From positions 186,001 to 250,000 of the forward strand of contig NZ_CP109785.1 in the NCBI RefSeq assembly GCF_025913575.1: DNA of 64,000 nt. Reading direction: 5' to 3'. A model generated the notes under the pieces. It worked only from the letters and a program-made list of their open reading frames with translations, had not been told where the DNA came from and did not search any database. Position numbers and translations under genes: made by a program. Source of the DNA: Halocatena marina. GTDB taxonomy: Archaea > Halobacteriota > Halobacteria > Halobacteriales > Haloarculaceae. The number at the start of each line of letters is the position of its first letter. Position 1 is the first letter of the stretch. Shown one piece after another: positions 17,658 to 25,800 of this stretch.

Positions 17658-17674
17658 CGGGCGTGACACGCCCG
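17658..17674. promoter_or_regulatory. Perfect 17-base G+C-rich dyad after the mscS gene
   Basis: CGGGCGTG-A-CACGCCCG starts 18 bases after the stop codon and about 120 bases before purA. As RNA it would form a tight hairpin without a following U-run. It could be an unusual terminator or a protein binding site. Confidence 0.4.
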
Positions 17675-17796
17675 AGATCCCAGTTCTCGATTGCGTTTTG
17701 TTGGCGTACATCAGTACCGTGACAGCGCGACAACTCGATATCTTGTGAAGCGTGATTCACAGAATGACTATTGTGGACACCGGAGTGGTCTGATTC

Positions 17797-19113
17797 GTGA
17801 ACGCAACTGTCATCGGAGCGCAACTGGGCGACGAAGGGAAAGGCAGCGTTGTCGATCTGTTCGGTGAAACTGTGGACGTGGTCGTTCGGTATCAGGGCGG
17901 CACCAATGCCGGCCATACGGTTGTCCACCACGGTGAAGAGTACAAACTCAGACTCATCCCCAGTGGAGTCATTCGAGGAAAGACCGGTGTGCTTGGAAAT
18001 GGCTGTGTGGTCGACTTAGAAATACTGTTTGACGAGATTTCGGAGCTTCGCAGACGAGGACTGGATCCTGATGTGCGTGTTTCCGATCGCGCTCACGTTG
18101 TTCTCCCGTATCATCGAGTGCTAGACCGGGCTGAGGAAGCCGCGAAAAACGACGACAGTCTGGCGGTTGGAACAACTGGCAACGGAATCGGACCCGCTTA
18201 CGAAGACAAAGCTGGTCGCCGCGGAATTCGCATCGGGGACGTGCTGAACGAGTCGGCGCTTCGTCGTCGCCTCCAATACACCGTTCGGAAAAAGCGACGA
18301 CTCGCCCAAGCGGTGTTCGGCATCGATACAGGAGCCGAATTCGACACAGAGCACCTCATCGATACACTCCGAGACTTTGGCGAGCGACTCGAACGCGAGG
18401 AGATGGTCGTCGATACGGGGACGTATCTCACTGAGAAAGACCGCGATGGAGCGACCATTCTGTTTGAGAGCGCCCAAGGGACGCATATCGACGTTGAGCA
18501 CGGGAACTATCCATTCGTTACGTCGTCGAATCCGACCGTTGGGGGTGCCATAACCGGGACGGGAGTCAGCCCAACGCTTGTCACAGATGGTCGAATCATT
18601 GGGGTGGTGAAGGCCTATCTCTCACGAGTCGGCAAAGGACCCCTCCCGACCGAACTGGACGATGAATCTGCATCGGAGGTTCGGGAAAAAGTCGGAGGGT
18701 TCGGTACAGTAACTGGGCGCCCTCGACGAATCGGTTGGCTGGACTTGCCGATGCTCCGGCACGCAGCTCGCGTGAACGGATTTACTGGAATCGTCCTCAA
18801 TCACGTCGATGCACTCGGGGGGTTGAACGAGCTGCGCGTGTGTGAAACCTACAAACTCGATGGTGAGACGGTGACCGGCCTCCCGTCGACGACGGACGCA
18901 TGGGCGAGATGTACCCCTGAGTACAGAACCTTCGATAGCTGGCCGGACCAGGACTGGAGCAAGCTGCAAAATGAAGGCTACGACTCGCTCCCCGAATCTG
19001 CGCGGACGTATATCGAATACGTGAGCGCAGAACTCGGTCTTCCCGTGTATGCTGTCGGAATTGGACCAGCTCGAACCGAAACGATCGTCTTGCAACACCC
19101 GCTTGACTCATAG
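17797..19113 (+). CDS. purA: Adenylosuccinate synthetase
   Basis: 438 residues. It joins IMP and aspartate with GTP hydrolysis to give adenylosuccinate, the first step from IMP to AMP. The GDEGKG phosphate-binding motif is at residues 11-16, followed by GGTNAGHTVV; the IMP-binding TTGNGIGPAYEDK and the late GPARTETI are present. The start is a GTG at 17797, which places the family's conserved beginning (ATVIGAQLGDEGKG) right at the N-terminus. It is not linked to purD, which lies 1.5 kb further on the opposite strand. Confidence 0.95.
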   Translation: MNATVIGAQLGDEGKGSVVDLFGETVDVVVRYQGGTNAGHTVVHHGEEYKLRLIPSGVIRGKTGVLGNGCVVDLEILFDEISELRRRGLDPDVRVSDRAHVVLPYHRVLDRAEEAAKNDDSLAVGTTGNGIGPAYEDKAGRRGIRIGDVLNESALRRRLQYTVRKKRRLAQAVFGIDTGAEFDTEHLIDTLRDFGERLEREEMVVDTGTYLTEKDRDGATILFESAQGTHIDVEHGNYPFVTSSNPTVGGAITGTGVSPTLVTDGRIIGVVKAYLSRVGKGPLPTELDDESASEVREKVGGFGTVTGRPRRIGWLDLPMLRHAARVNGFTGIVLNHVDALGGLNELRVCETYKLDGETVTGLPSTTDAWARCTPEYRTFDSWPDQDWSKLQNEGYDSLPESARTYIEYVSAELGLPVYAVGIGPARTETIVLQHPLDS

Positions 19114-19148
19114 GAGATCGAAATCCGGTATGCAATAGTAATTGAACC

Positions 19149-20045
19149 ATGTCTGAATCACTCGATCAAGACGCTGCCTTTTCGTTACTCGCTGATGACA
19201 CCCGTGTCCGGATTATTCAGGAACTGGGGCGTGCAACTGCTTCGCCCGAAACGGGGATTCCGGAACTCGCCTACGCTGATCTCAAATCCCGTGTCGACAT
19301 CCGAGATTCTGGCCGCTTCAACTACCACCTGAAGAAATTGGTGGGGAACTACGTTGCCAAGGGATCTGATGGGTATCGGCTTCGATGGCCGGGGATGGTT
19401 CTCTATCGGACGCTCGTTGCGGGACTGCTCACCGACCATACCGACCCAGCAATCGATCGATTTTCCGTCGGAACAGATTGTCACCGATGTGGCGATCCCA
19501 TCGAAGCGCATCTTTACGAGACGCTCTTTCGGGTTCGCTGTGACTCCTGTGATTCAAATTATACAGATATCTACTTCCCATCCCACGGGCTGAACGACCG
19601 GAACGAGGAAGAACTGCTACAGGCAGTACATCGACGCAGCAGGATGATTCGGGATTCTATGGCCTCCGGTCAGTGTCCATGGTGTGCCAGTGAGGTGACT
19701 GCTGAAGTACACGCTGGTGATGACTCACTTCCCTCTCTTCACGATACTCGAGATCTCACTGCCTACGCTGTCTATCACTGTACCGATTGTACTGGGTTTC
19801 AGTACATGCCGATCTCTCAGATTCTGCTCTATCATCCGATCACTATCTCCTTTTATTATAGCCACGGAGAAGACCTTACAGCAATCCCGGAATGGACTCT
19901 CTCGTGGGCTGTCACTGATACGATGACGACCGTCCTCGACACTGACCCGTGGCGATTCTCGGTTCAGATCGAACTTGGTGATGAGACACTCACTGTCGAG
20001 ATCGACGGAGACCTCACAATCACCGAGACAGCTATCACGCCCTGA
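19149..20045 (+). CDS. Winged-helix protein with zinc-binding domains
   Basis: 298 residues. The first 75 are an ArsR-like winged helix (FSLLADDTRVRIIQEL, RFNYHLKKLVGNYV). Then follow two zinc ribbons built from CHRC/CDSC and CPWC/CTDC, and a beta-rich end. The domain order is that of a haloarchaeal family annotated as ArsR-like transcriptional regulators (DUF7351 group, by memory). It starts 35 bases after purA in the same orientation. Its targets are unknown. Confidence 0.82.
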   Translation: MSESLDQDAAFSLLADDTRVRIIQELGRATASPETGIPELAYADLKSRVDIRDSGRFNYHLKKLVGNYVAKGSDGYRLRWPGMVLYRTLVAGLLTDHTDPAIDRFSVGTDCHRCGDPIEAHLYETLFRVRCDSCDSNYTDIYFPSHGLNDRNEEELLQAVHRRSRMIRDSMASGQCPWCASEVTAEVHAGDDSLPSLHDTRDLTAYAVYHCTDCTGFQYMPISQILLYHPITISFYYSHGEDLTAIPEWTLSWAVTDTMTTVLDTDPWRFSVQIELGDETLTVEIDGDLTITETAITP

Positions 20046-20067
20046 GATTCGGAGACCGATCGAGATG

Positions 20068-20580
20068 TTACCCGAGTTGTGTGTGTTCTTCTGCGGGCAC
20101 GCCTGCGACCGTCGCTCCCGGTGGCACGTCTTTCGCTACGAGCGAATTGGCGGCCACTTTCGCGCCAGCTCCGATCCGCACGCCGGGGAGAACAATAGCT
20201 CCGGCACCAATCATCGCCCGCTCACCAACGACAACCTCGCCAGTTCGGTACTCGTCCTGTAAGAATTCGTGACAAAGGAGGGTAGCGTCGTATCCGATAA
20301 TCGCATCATCTTCGACTGTGACTAGTTCGGGCCAGAACACGTCCGGCGTCGATTCGAGTCCCCACGAAACGCCGCGCCCGACGGTCACACCGATTGCCCG
20401 GAGAAGATAATTCTTCAGTCGTAAGCTCGGTGAGTGGCGTACGAGGAGGATGACGACGTAGTTGAGCACGACGCGTAGGGGATTTTTTGCGCTCGTCCAG
20501 TGTCGGAGCGAGTTGAAAGCTCCGGATGTCACGTGTCGGGCGAGTCGATCGTGTCGGGTGGTGCTGGAATCGTCTGGCAT
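20068..20580 (-). CDS. Hexapeptide-repeat acyltransferase
   Basis: 170 residues. After an N-terminal hydrophobic helix region (VVLNYVVILLVRH) the chain becomes a left-handed beta helix with hexad repeats (VTVEDDAIIGYD, VVVGERAMIGAGAIVLPGV, IGAGAKVAANSLVAKDV), ending in the GVPAEE cap typical of this superfamily. Such enzymes acetylate sugars or related acceptors using acetyl-CoA. The acceptor cannot be predicted. It lies between a convergent gene and purD in the same direction, 92 bases away. Confidence 0.85.
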   Translation of the reverse strand: MPDDSSTTRHDRLARHVTSGAFNSLRHWTSAKNPLRVVLNYVVILLVRHSPSLRLKNYLLRAIGVTVGRGVSWGLESTPDVFWPELVTVEDDAIIGYDATLLCHEFLQDEYRTGEVVVGERAMIGAGAIVLPGVRIGAGAKVAANSLVAKDVPPGATVAGVPAEEHTQLG

Positions 20581-20672
20581 GATACGCTACTTCTGAAACA
20601 CTTGGTGGCTGGCTCTCCGAATCGCTGTGACAGTTCTTAAACTGCGCTCTTCGCTTCGATGGATGATAGATG

Positions 20673-21959
20673 CTATCCGCGTAGTTCGTTCATGTGGTCG
20701 ATCCGCTGTTGGACGAGTTCGGGGGTTCCGATGTCGTGTCGGATGTGAAGTCCACTCTCGTCGGCAGCGAGCGCGTCTTCTGCGATCTGCTCTGCGGTTT
20801 CGATGGTGTCGGCGAGTCCGACGACGGCGAATGAGCGCGATGTGGTGGTGTAAATTCCGTCTTCGCGTTCGTCGACGCTGGCATAGAAGAGCAGGGCATC
20901 GCCCGCGCTTTCCTCGTCGATTTCGACGATCGTCCCTGCTTTCGGGTCTGTCGGGTAGCCTGCCGGAACAGCGTACTTACAGACGGTTGCCTGCTGTGTG
21001 AATTCGAGCTCCGGAAGTGGCTCGTCGTCGCGGGCGGCACACAGCATATCGAGGAGAGGTGTTTCGAGGATTGGTAGGATGTTCATTGCTTCAGGGTCGC
21101 CAAAGCGAGCGTTGAACTCGACGACTGAAACACCGTCAGCGGTGAGCATGAACTGCCCGTAGAGCGCACCTTTGTAGCCATCGAGTGTCTCGACGACCGC
21201 ATCGATGACCGAAACGGCGTCTTCATAATCCGCTTCGGTCATAAACGGGAGGTTGTCCCCTGCTGCAGAATAGCTTCCCATCCCACCGGTGTTCGGTCCC
21301 TCGTCTCCTTCGTAGGCGCGCTTGTGGTCTTGAACGGCGGGTGAGACTCGGTACTCACCGTTCGCAACGAACGCTTGCACAGTGAACTCCTCACCAACGA
21401 GTCGCTCCTCAAGCACCACGCGATCGTACTCGGACTCGCGGAGGTATGTTTTCGCTTCGTCTTTCGTGATCTGATCGCCAGTCACTCGGACACCTTTTCC
21501 ACCGGTGAGCCCCGCGGGCTTGACTGCGAGATGTGAATCAGATGCATCGATATACTCACAGGCGGCCTCCATTTGATCGAACGTCGCAAAGTCGGGACAG
21601 CCGGGGATGTCGTGCTGGGCCATGAACCGGCGCTGAAACGCCTTGTCCGTCTCGATGCGCGCCTCGCTCTCTTGTGGACCGAACGCGTACACACCAACCT
21701 CATCGAGCGCATCCGCCACACCGGCGGCGAGTGGTGCCTCTGGTCCGATGACGGCGAGGGTCGCCTCAATCTCTGTCGCGTATGTGACGACCGCGGTCGG
21801 ATGTGTTTCATCGAGCGTTTCGAATCCCTCCGCGAGCTGGGCAATACCGGGATTGCGATTCGACGCGCAGGCATACAGCGATGCTTCGGAATCAGCCAGC
21901 GCGCGGGCAATTGCGTGTTCCCGCCCACCACCACCAACGAGTAAAACGGTCTCTCCCAT
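20673..21959 (-). CDS. purD: Phosphoribosylamine-glycine ligase
   Basis: 428 residues from the ATG at 21959 (METVLLVGGGGREHAIA-like beginning); a longer frame to 22022 adds non-conserved residues. GARS joins glycine to phosphoribosylamine, the second step of purine synthesis. The ATP-grasp core is seen in VKPAGLTGGKGVRV, TGGMGSYSAAG and VVEFNARFGDPE. It stands alone on the minus strand. Confidence 0.95.
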   Translation of the reverse strand: MGETVLLVGGGGREHAIARALADSEASLYACASNRNPGIAQLAEGFETLDETHPTAVVTYATEIEATLAVIGPEAPLAAGVADALDEVGVYAFGPQESEARIETDKAFQRRFMAQHDIPGCPDFATFDQMEAACEYIDASDSHLAVKPAGLTGGKGVRVTGDQITKDEAKTYLRESEYDRVVLEERLVGEEFTVQAFVANGEYRVSPAVQDHKRAYEGDEGPNTGGMGSYSAAGDNLPFMTEADYEDAVSVIDAVVETLDGYKGALYGQFMLTADGVSVVEFNARFGDPEAMNILPILETPLLDMLCAARDDEPLPELEFTQQATVCKYAVPAGYPTDPKAGTIVEIDEESAGDALLFYASVDEREDGIYTTTSRSFAVVGLADTIETAEQIAEDALAADESGLHIRHDIGTPELVQQRIDHMNELRG

Positions 21960-22193
21960 GAGCGAGAGGGGTGCACACGAAGATGTAAGCGTTGTCTTTC
22001 CGGTGTATATCCCATCTCCCATCTCTCATCTCCCATCGGACTGTCGTGAGAGCAGACTGCACGGGCCAAAGCGTACAACCGCTATCGAGCGTCAATCCGT
22101 CCACGATTGAGCCCGATTCTTCGTCAGTCACAGAATGGTGTTCGTGCTTCCGGCTGTCCTGCTATTTACGTCCACTGCGGTTGTAGGCTACCT

Positions 22194-24383
22194 ATGACCG
22201 ACCCGACTCGTCGCAACCGTCTTGATGAGGAGCAGAGTCCGTATCTCCGACAGCACGCCGACAATCCGGTCAATTGGCAGCCGTGGGATCAACAAGCGCT
22301 CGACAGCGCCAAAGAACGCGATGTACCGATCTTTCTTTCGATCGGCTATTCGGCGTGTCACTGGTGTCACGTCATGGAAGAGGAGAGCTTTCAGGACGAA
22401 TCGATCGCATCAATGTTGAACGAGCAGTTCGTTCCCATCAAAATCGACCGCGAGGAGCGCCCGGATCTTGACTCCATCTACATGACCATCTGTCAACTCG
22501 TTACTGGTGGCGGTGGGTGGCCGCTTTCGGTGTGGCTCACGCCCGATGAAAAGCCCTTCTACGTCGGGACGTACTTCCCACCCTCTCCGCGCGGCCGCGT
22601 CCCCGGATTCGATTCGCTCCTTGAGAATATTGCTGATTCGTGGTCTTCAACGGAAGATCGACAGGAAATCGAAAAGCGCGCCGAGCAGTGGACCACTGCT
22701 ATTGAGGACGAACTCGAATCCGTGCCGGACCAACCTGGATCGGTCTCTGATAGCGTACTTGACACCGGTGTGCAGGCGGCTGTCCGGAGTGCAGACCGCG
22801 AGTACGGGGGATTCGGATCCGGACAGAAGTTCCCTCAAATGGGTCGCTTGCGGGCGCTCGGACGCGCGTACGAACAAACCGGACGATCAGTGTATCGTGA
22901 AATTATTGAAGAAACACTCGATGCAATGGTGAACGGTGGGCTGTTCGACCACGTTGGTGGTGGCTTTCACCGTTATACGACTGACCGCAAATGGGTCGTC
23001 CCGCACTTCGAGAAGATGCTCTACGATAACGCTGAAATCACACGGATGCTCCTCGAAGGATATCAACTCACTGGCCGCACACCCTACGCAGCGGCCGCCA
23101 GCGAGACACTCGAGTTCGTCAAACGCGAACTCACTCACGACGAGGGTGGCTTCTACGCAACGCTCGATGCACAAAGCGAGGGTGAAGAGGGAACGTTCTA
23201 CGTCTGGACGCCCGAGCAGATCAGCGAGGCGATTGAGGACCAGACGGCGGCCGATCTCTTCTGTGACCGGTACGGCATTACACCAACGGGTAATTTCGAG
23301 AACAACCGTACCGTCCTCACCGTGAGTACCAGCATCGAACAACTGAGCACAGAGTACGACCTCCCTGCGGAGACGATCGAAACGAAACTGGAACACGCCC
23401 GCAAACAAGTGTTCGAGGCCCGCGAGAAGCGTGTCCGTCCCGGACGGGATGAGAAAGTGCTGACGGGATGGAACGGACTCATGATCTCCGCGTTCGCTGA
23501 GGGAGCGCTGGCGCTCGACGAATCCAGTTTCGAATCTGATTCAGCCCCACATTCTGATTCCACTACAGATTTCGCCGAAACAGCGCGTGCGGCCCTTTCG
23601 TTCGTTCGAGAACATCTCTGGACCGACAGCACCAGCGATAGCGATAGTGATAGTGATGGTGATGGTGATGGTGGCCGCCTTTGGCATCGATACAAAGACG
23701 GTGACGTGACAGGTGATGGATTCCTCTCGGATTATGCATTCCTCGGGAGGGGCGCGCTGAATCTGTACGAAGCGACTGGTGAAGTCGAGCACCTTAATTT
23801 CGCGCTCGATCTCGCAACGAGCATCGAGCGTGAATTTTGGGACGCAGAAGAACGCACGCTCTACTTCACGCCCGCGAGCGGCGAAACGACAATCACTCGA
23901 CCGCAAGAATTATCTGATCAATCGACGCCATCCAGTACGGGGGTTGCTGTTTCGCTGTTTCTTGCACTCGATCAGTTTGTTCCTCACGATCGGTTTAGAA
24001 CGATCGCTGACAGCGTCCTTTCGACGCACGCCTCGACTATCGAATCGGATCCACTCCGGTGTGTCTCTCTTGTGCTTGCTGCGGACGAATACGCTTCGGG
24101 ATTTCTCGAACTCACCATCGCGGCCAACGAGATACCAACCCAGTACCGTGAGCGAGTCGCATCAACCTATCTCCCCCGCCGACTCCTCACAGTGCGTCCT
24201 CCCTCTGAGGATGGCTTGAACGCGTGGCTCGATGCGCTCGATCTGGACGAAGCGCCGCCGATCTGGGCCGGTCGAGAAGCTATCGACGACGATCCGACAG
24301 TTTATCTCTGTGAAGGGTTCACTTGCTCACCGCCGAAGAGAGATATCGACGACGCGTTTGCGTGGCGCGAACAGAACGCATAA
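22194..24383 (+). CDS. DUF255/YyaL-type protein (thioredoxin-like plus six-hairpin fold)
   Basis: 729 residues from the ATG at 22194; the open frame to 22107 adds unrelated residues. Residues about 8-170 are a thioredoxin-like domain with CHWCHVM in the active-site position (SACHWCHVMEEESF), and the rest resembles the (alpha/alpha)6 barrel of glycosidases such as N-acylglucosamine epimerase. The family (spermatogenesis-associated 20/YyaL) is found in all domains; its biochemical role is not settled. A Ser/Asp then Gly/Asp low-complexity stretch at 23634-23672 interrupts the barrel domain. The next gene, convergent, is also thioredoxin-like. Confidence 0.9.
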   Translation: MTDPTRRNRLDEEQSPYLRQHADNPVNWQPWDQQALDSAKERDVPIFLSIGYSACHWCHVMEEESFQDESIASMLNEQFVPIKIDREERPDLDSIYMTICQLVTGGGGWPLSVWLTPDEKPFYVGTYFPPSPRGRVPGFDSLLENIADSWSSTEDRQEIEKRAEQWTTAIEDELESVPDQPGSVSDSVLDTGVQAAVRSADREYGGFGSGQKFPQMGRLRALGRAYEQTGRSVYREIIEETLDAMVNGGLFDHVGGGFHRYTTDRKWVVPHFEKMLYDNAEITRMLLEGYQLTGRTPYAAAASETLEFVKRELTHDEGGFYATLDAQSEGEEGTFYVWTPEQISEAIEDQTAADLFCDRYGITPTGNFENNRTVLTVSTSIEQLSTEYDLPAETIETKLEHARKQVFEAREKRVRPGRDEKVLTGWNGLMISAFAEGALALDESSFESDSAPHSDSTTDFAETARAALSFVREHLWTDSTSDSDSDSDGDGDGGRLWHRYKDGDVTGDGFLSDYAFLGRGALNLYEATGEVEHLNFALDLATSIEREFWDAEERTLYFTPASGETTITRPQELSDQSTPSSTGVAVSLFLALDQFVPHDRFRTIADSVLSTHASTIESDPLRCVSLVLAADEYASGFLELTIAANEIPTQYRERVASTYLPRRLLTVRPPSEDGLNAWLDALDLDEAPPIWAGREAIDDDPTVYLCEGFTCSPPKRDIDDAFAWREQNA
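23634..23672 (+). repeat. In-frame hexanucleotide repeat (Ser-Asp, Gly-Asp)
   Basis: Six repeats of the form AGYGAT then GGTGAT encode alternating Ser-Asp and Gly-Asp inside the YyaL-type protein. All units are multiples of three, so length changes would not shift the frame. Confidence 0.7.
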
Positions 24384-24386
24384 CGC

Positions 24387-24746
24387 TCACTCTGAAAGCT
24401 GCTCAGCGAGATACACCGCTATCGGTATGTCTTCACTCTCGACGAATCGAGCTATCTCTTCACCGTCGCGCTCGACAACAATGGTTGGGATGTACTCGAT
24501 GCCGTACTCTTCGACACCGGGACCCTGCTTGTCCCGATCGACTGCGATGTGTTCAATCTGTTCGTCGGCAATGTCAGCCGCATCGAGCGCCGCACCGAAA
24601 TTAGGAAGCTGTGATCGACAGTCCTTACACCAGTCCGCACCCCAGATCGTATACGTTGCGTCCTCGTTCGCCTGCAAGGTCGCTACCGTCTCGTCGTAGG
24701 CATCTGCATCCCAAACTGGGTTTGGAGCCATCGTTTCGAGTGCCAT
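24387..24746 (-). CDS. Thioredoxin-family protein
   Basis: 119 residues with a thioredoxin fold; the active site is WCKDC (C-x-x-C) near residues 39-43, and the cis-proline loop reads EYIPTIVV. No signal peptide, so it should act in the cytoplasm as a thiol-disulfide oxidoreductase. The CKDC pair differs from the classic CGPC and resembles small thioredoxin-like proteins of haloarchaea. It is convergent with the YyaL-type gene, with only three bases between the stops. Confidence 0.88.
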   Translation of the reverse strand: MALETMAPNPVWDADAYDETVATLQANEDATYTIWGADWCKDCRSQLPNFGAALDAADIADEQIEHIAVDRDKQGPGVEEYGIEYIPTIVVERDGEEIARFVESEDIPIAVYLAEQLSE

Positions 24747-25124
24747 AGACGGACTATTCGTGAGGTGAACTTAATGGCCGCGTTCACAGCAATGTTGGTC
24801 GACTGCGTTTTTCTGTTCGTATAACAACGCTATATTCACGAGCGACATCTCGAATCCTAACTTTGGTGAAGTAAAATATGGGTAAAAACATGGATGTCTG
24901 ACTGTATGGATGGAGCGAAATAGCCGAGGTCTGAATGTCGGCAGATATCGTAGTCTACCGGTAATCTAATCTTTTCTCTCGGTCAGTAAATGGATAAACT
25001 ATGGTGGAAATACTAACAGTAGACCCTTTTAAATTCCTATTATTTCATCAATGGTTGAATATATTAAACGTTAAGCATGTCTATGTCTATAGATCAGAGT
25101 AGAGGCTGACATTCGAGAACACCA
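24747..25124. other. A+T-rich intergenic region before the DedA gene
   Basis: 378 bases without a credible reading frame. It holds TACTAACA at 25011-25018 and a TATA-like CTTTTAAATT near 25025-25034, which would give a leader of about 70 bases for the DedA gene. No RNA gene was recognised. Confidence 0.5.
25011..25018 (+). promoter_or_regulatory. TACTAACA octamer upstream of the DedA gene
   Basis: Identical to one arm of the inverted repeat before the RND exporter at 25732-25753, and placed just before the TATA-like element of the DedA gene. It suggests a regulator shared by the two genes. Confidence 0.35.
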
Positions 25125-25631
25125 ATGCTCCCTGATCTCTCAGCTCCTGCAGGACGTATACTCACACAGTATGGCTACGTCGCTCTGTTTAGCATCTTCA
25201 TTCTCGAAGGTGCGATGTTGCTGTATTTTGCACCGAGCGAATCACTTGTACCGGGTGCCATCTACTTGCTCACGAATCAATCGAGCGTCGAAATTGCGGT
25301 AGTAATCATCATCGCCGCCATCGGCGCGACGATTGGTCAGACATTGCTTTTTATGCTGGCAAAACGCGGTGGTCGTGAGTATCTCTCCAAAAGTCGGTGG
25401 TTTCGTGTCTCTGATAAGCGTCTTGATCGCTTTGACCGCTGGTTCAAGCGTTGGGGGCCGATATCAGTAGTCGCAAGCAATTCGCTTCCATTCACACGAG
25501 GAATGATTACCGTTCCCGCCGGATTCGCACGCATGGATCTCCGACACTTCGTCGTGGGTTCTGCAGTCGGAACACTCCTCTTTCAGTCAATGCTCGCCTT
25601 GATCACCATTGGAGCACTCGAATTGCTCTGA
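25125..25631 (+). CDS. DedA/VTT-family membrane protein
   Basis: 168 residues with four to five membrane segments. It has the family's features: an E in the first re-entrant part (FILEGAMLLYF), a glycine-rich loop, and the conserved arginine in NSLPFTRGMITVPAG. DedA proteins are thought to be phospholipid or undecaprenyl/polyprenyl-phosphate flippases driven by ion gradients; the substrate in archaea is not established. It is 170 bases upstream of the RND exporter in the same orientation and shares a DNA octamer with that gene's promoter region. Confidence 0.85.
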   Translation: MLPDLSAPAGRILTQYGYVALFSIFILEGAMLLYFAPSESLVPGAIYLLTNQSSVEIAVVIIIAAIGATIGQTLLFMLAKRGGREYLSKSRWFRVSDKRLDRFDRWFKRWGPISVVASNSLPFTRGMITVPAGFARMDLRHFVVGSAVGTLLFQSMLALITIGALELL

Positions 25632-25731
25632 CCACAGCGAGCCGAACGCGGACTAATTTATCGAACGTCACGAATTTTCCGATACTTGTTAGAATGTTCG
25701 AAGACCTATCGATACTCTTAACAGATGGCGC

Positions 25732-25753
25732 TGTTAGTAGGATCATACTAACA
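25732..25753. promoter_or_regulatory. Near-perfect 22-base dyad before the RND exporter
   Basis: TGTTAGTA, six bases (GGATCA), TACTAACA. Of 22 positions only one pair fails to match. It lies 48 bases before the exporter start. It is a strong candidate operator, possibly for the TrmB-type regulator encoded directly downstream of the exporter. Confidence 0.55.
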
Positions 25754-25800
25754 ACGAAGCGGCTGTGATTGTGTGCCAACTATACCACAACGAGTGACTA

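Noticed and set aside
23634..23672. Hexanucleotide repeat as a phase-variation switch
   Set aside because: All units are multiples of three, so changes in copy number cannot shift the frame.
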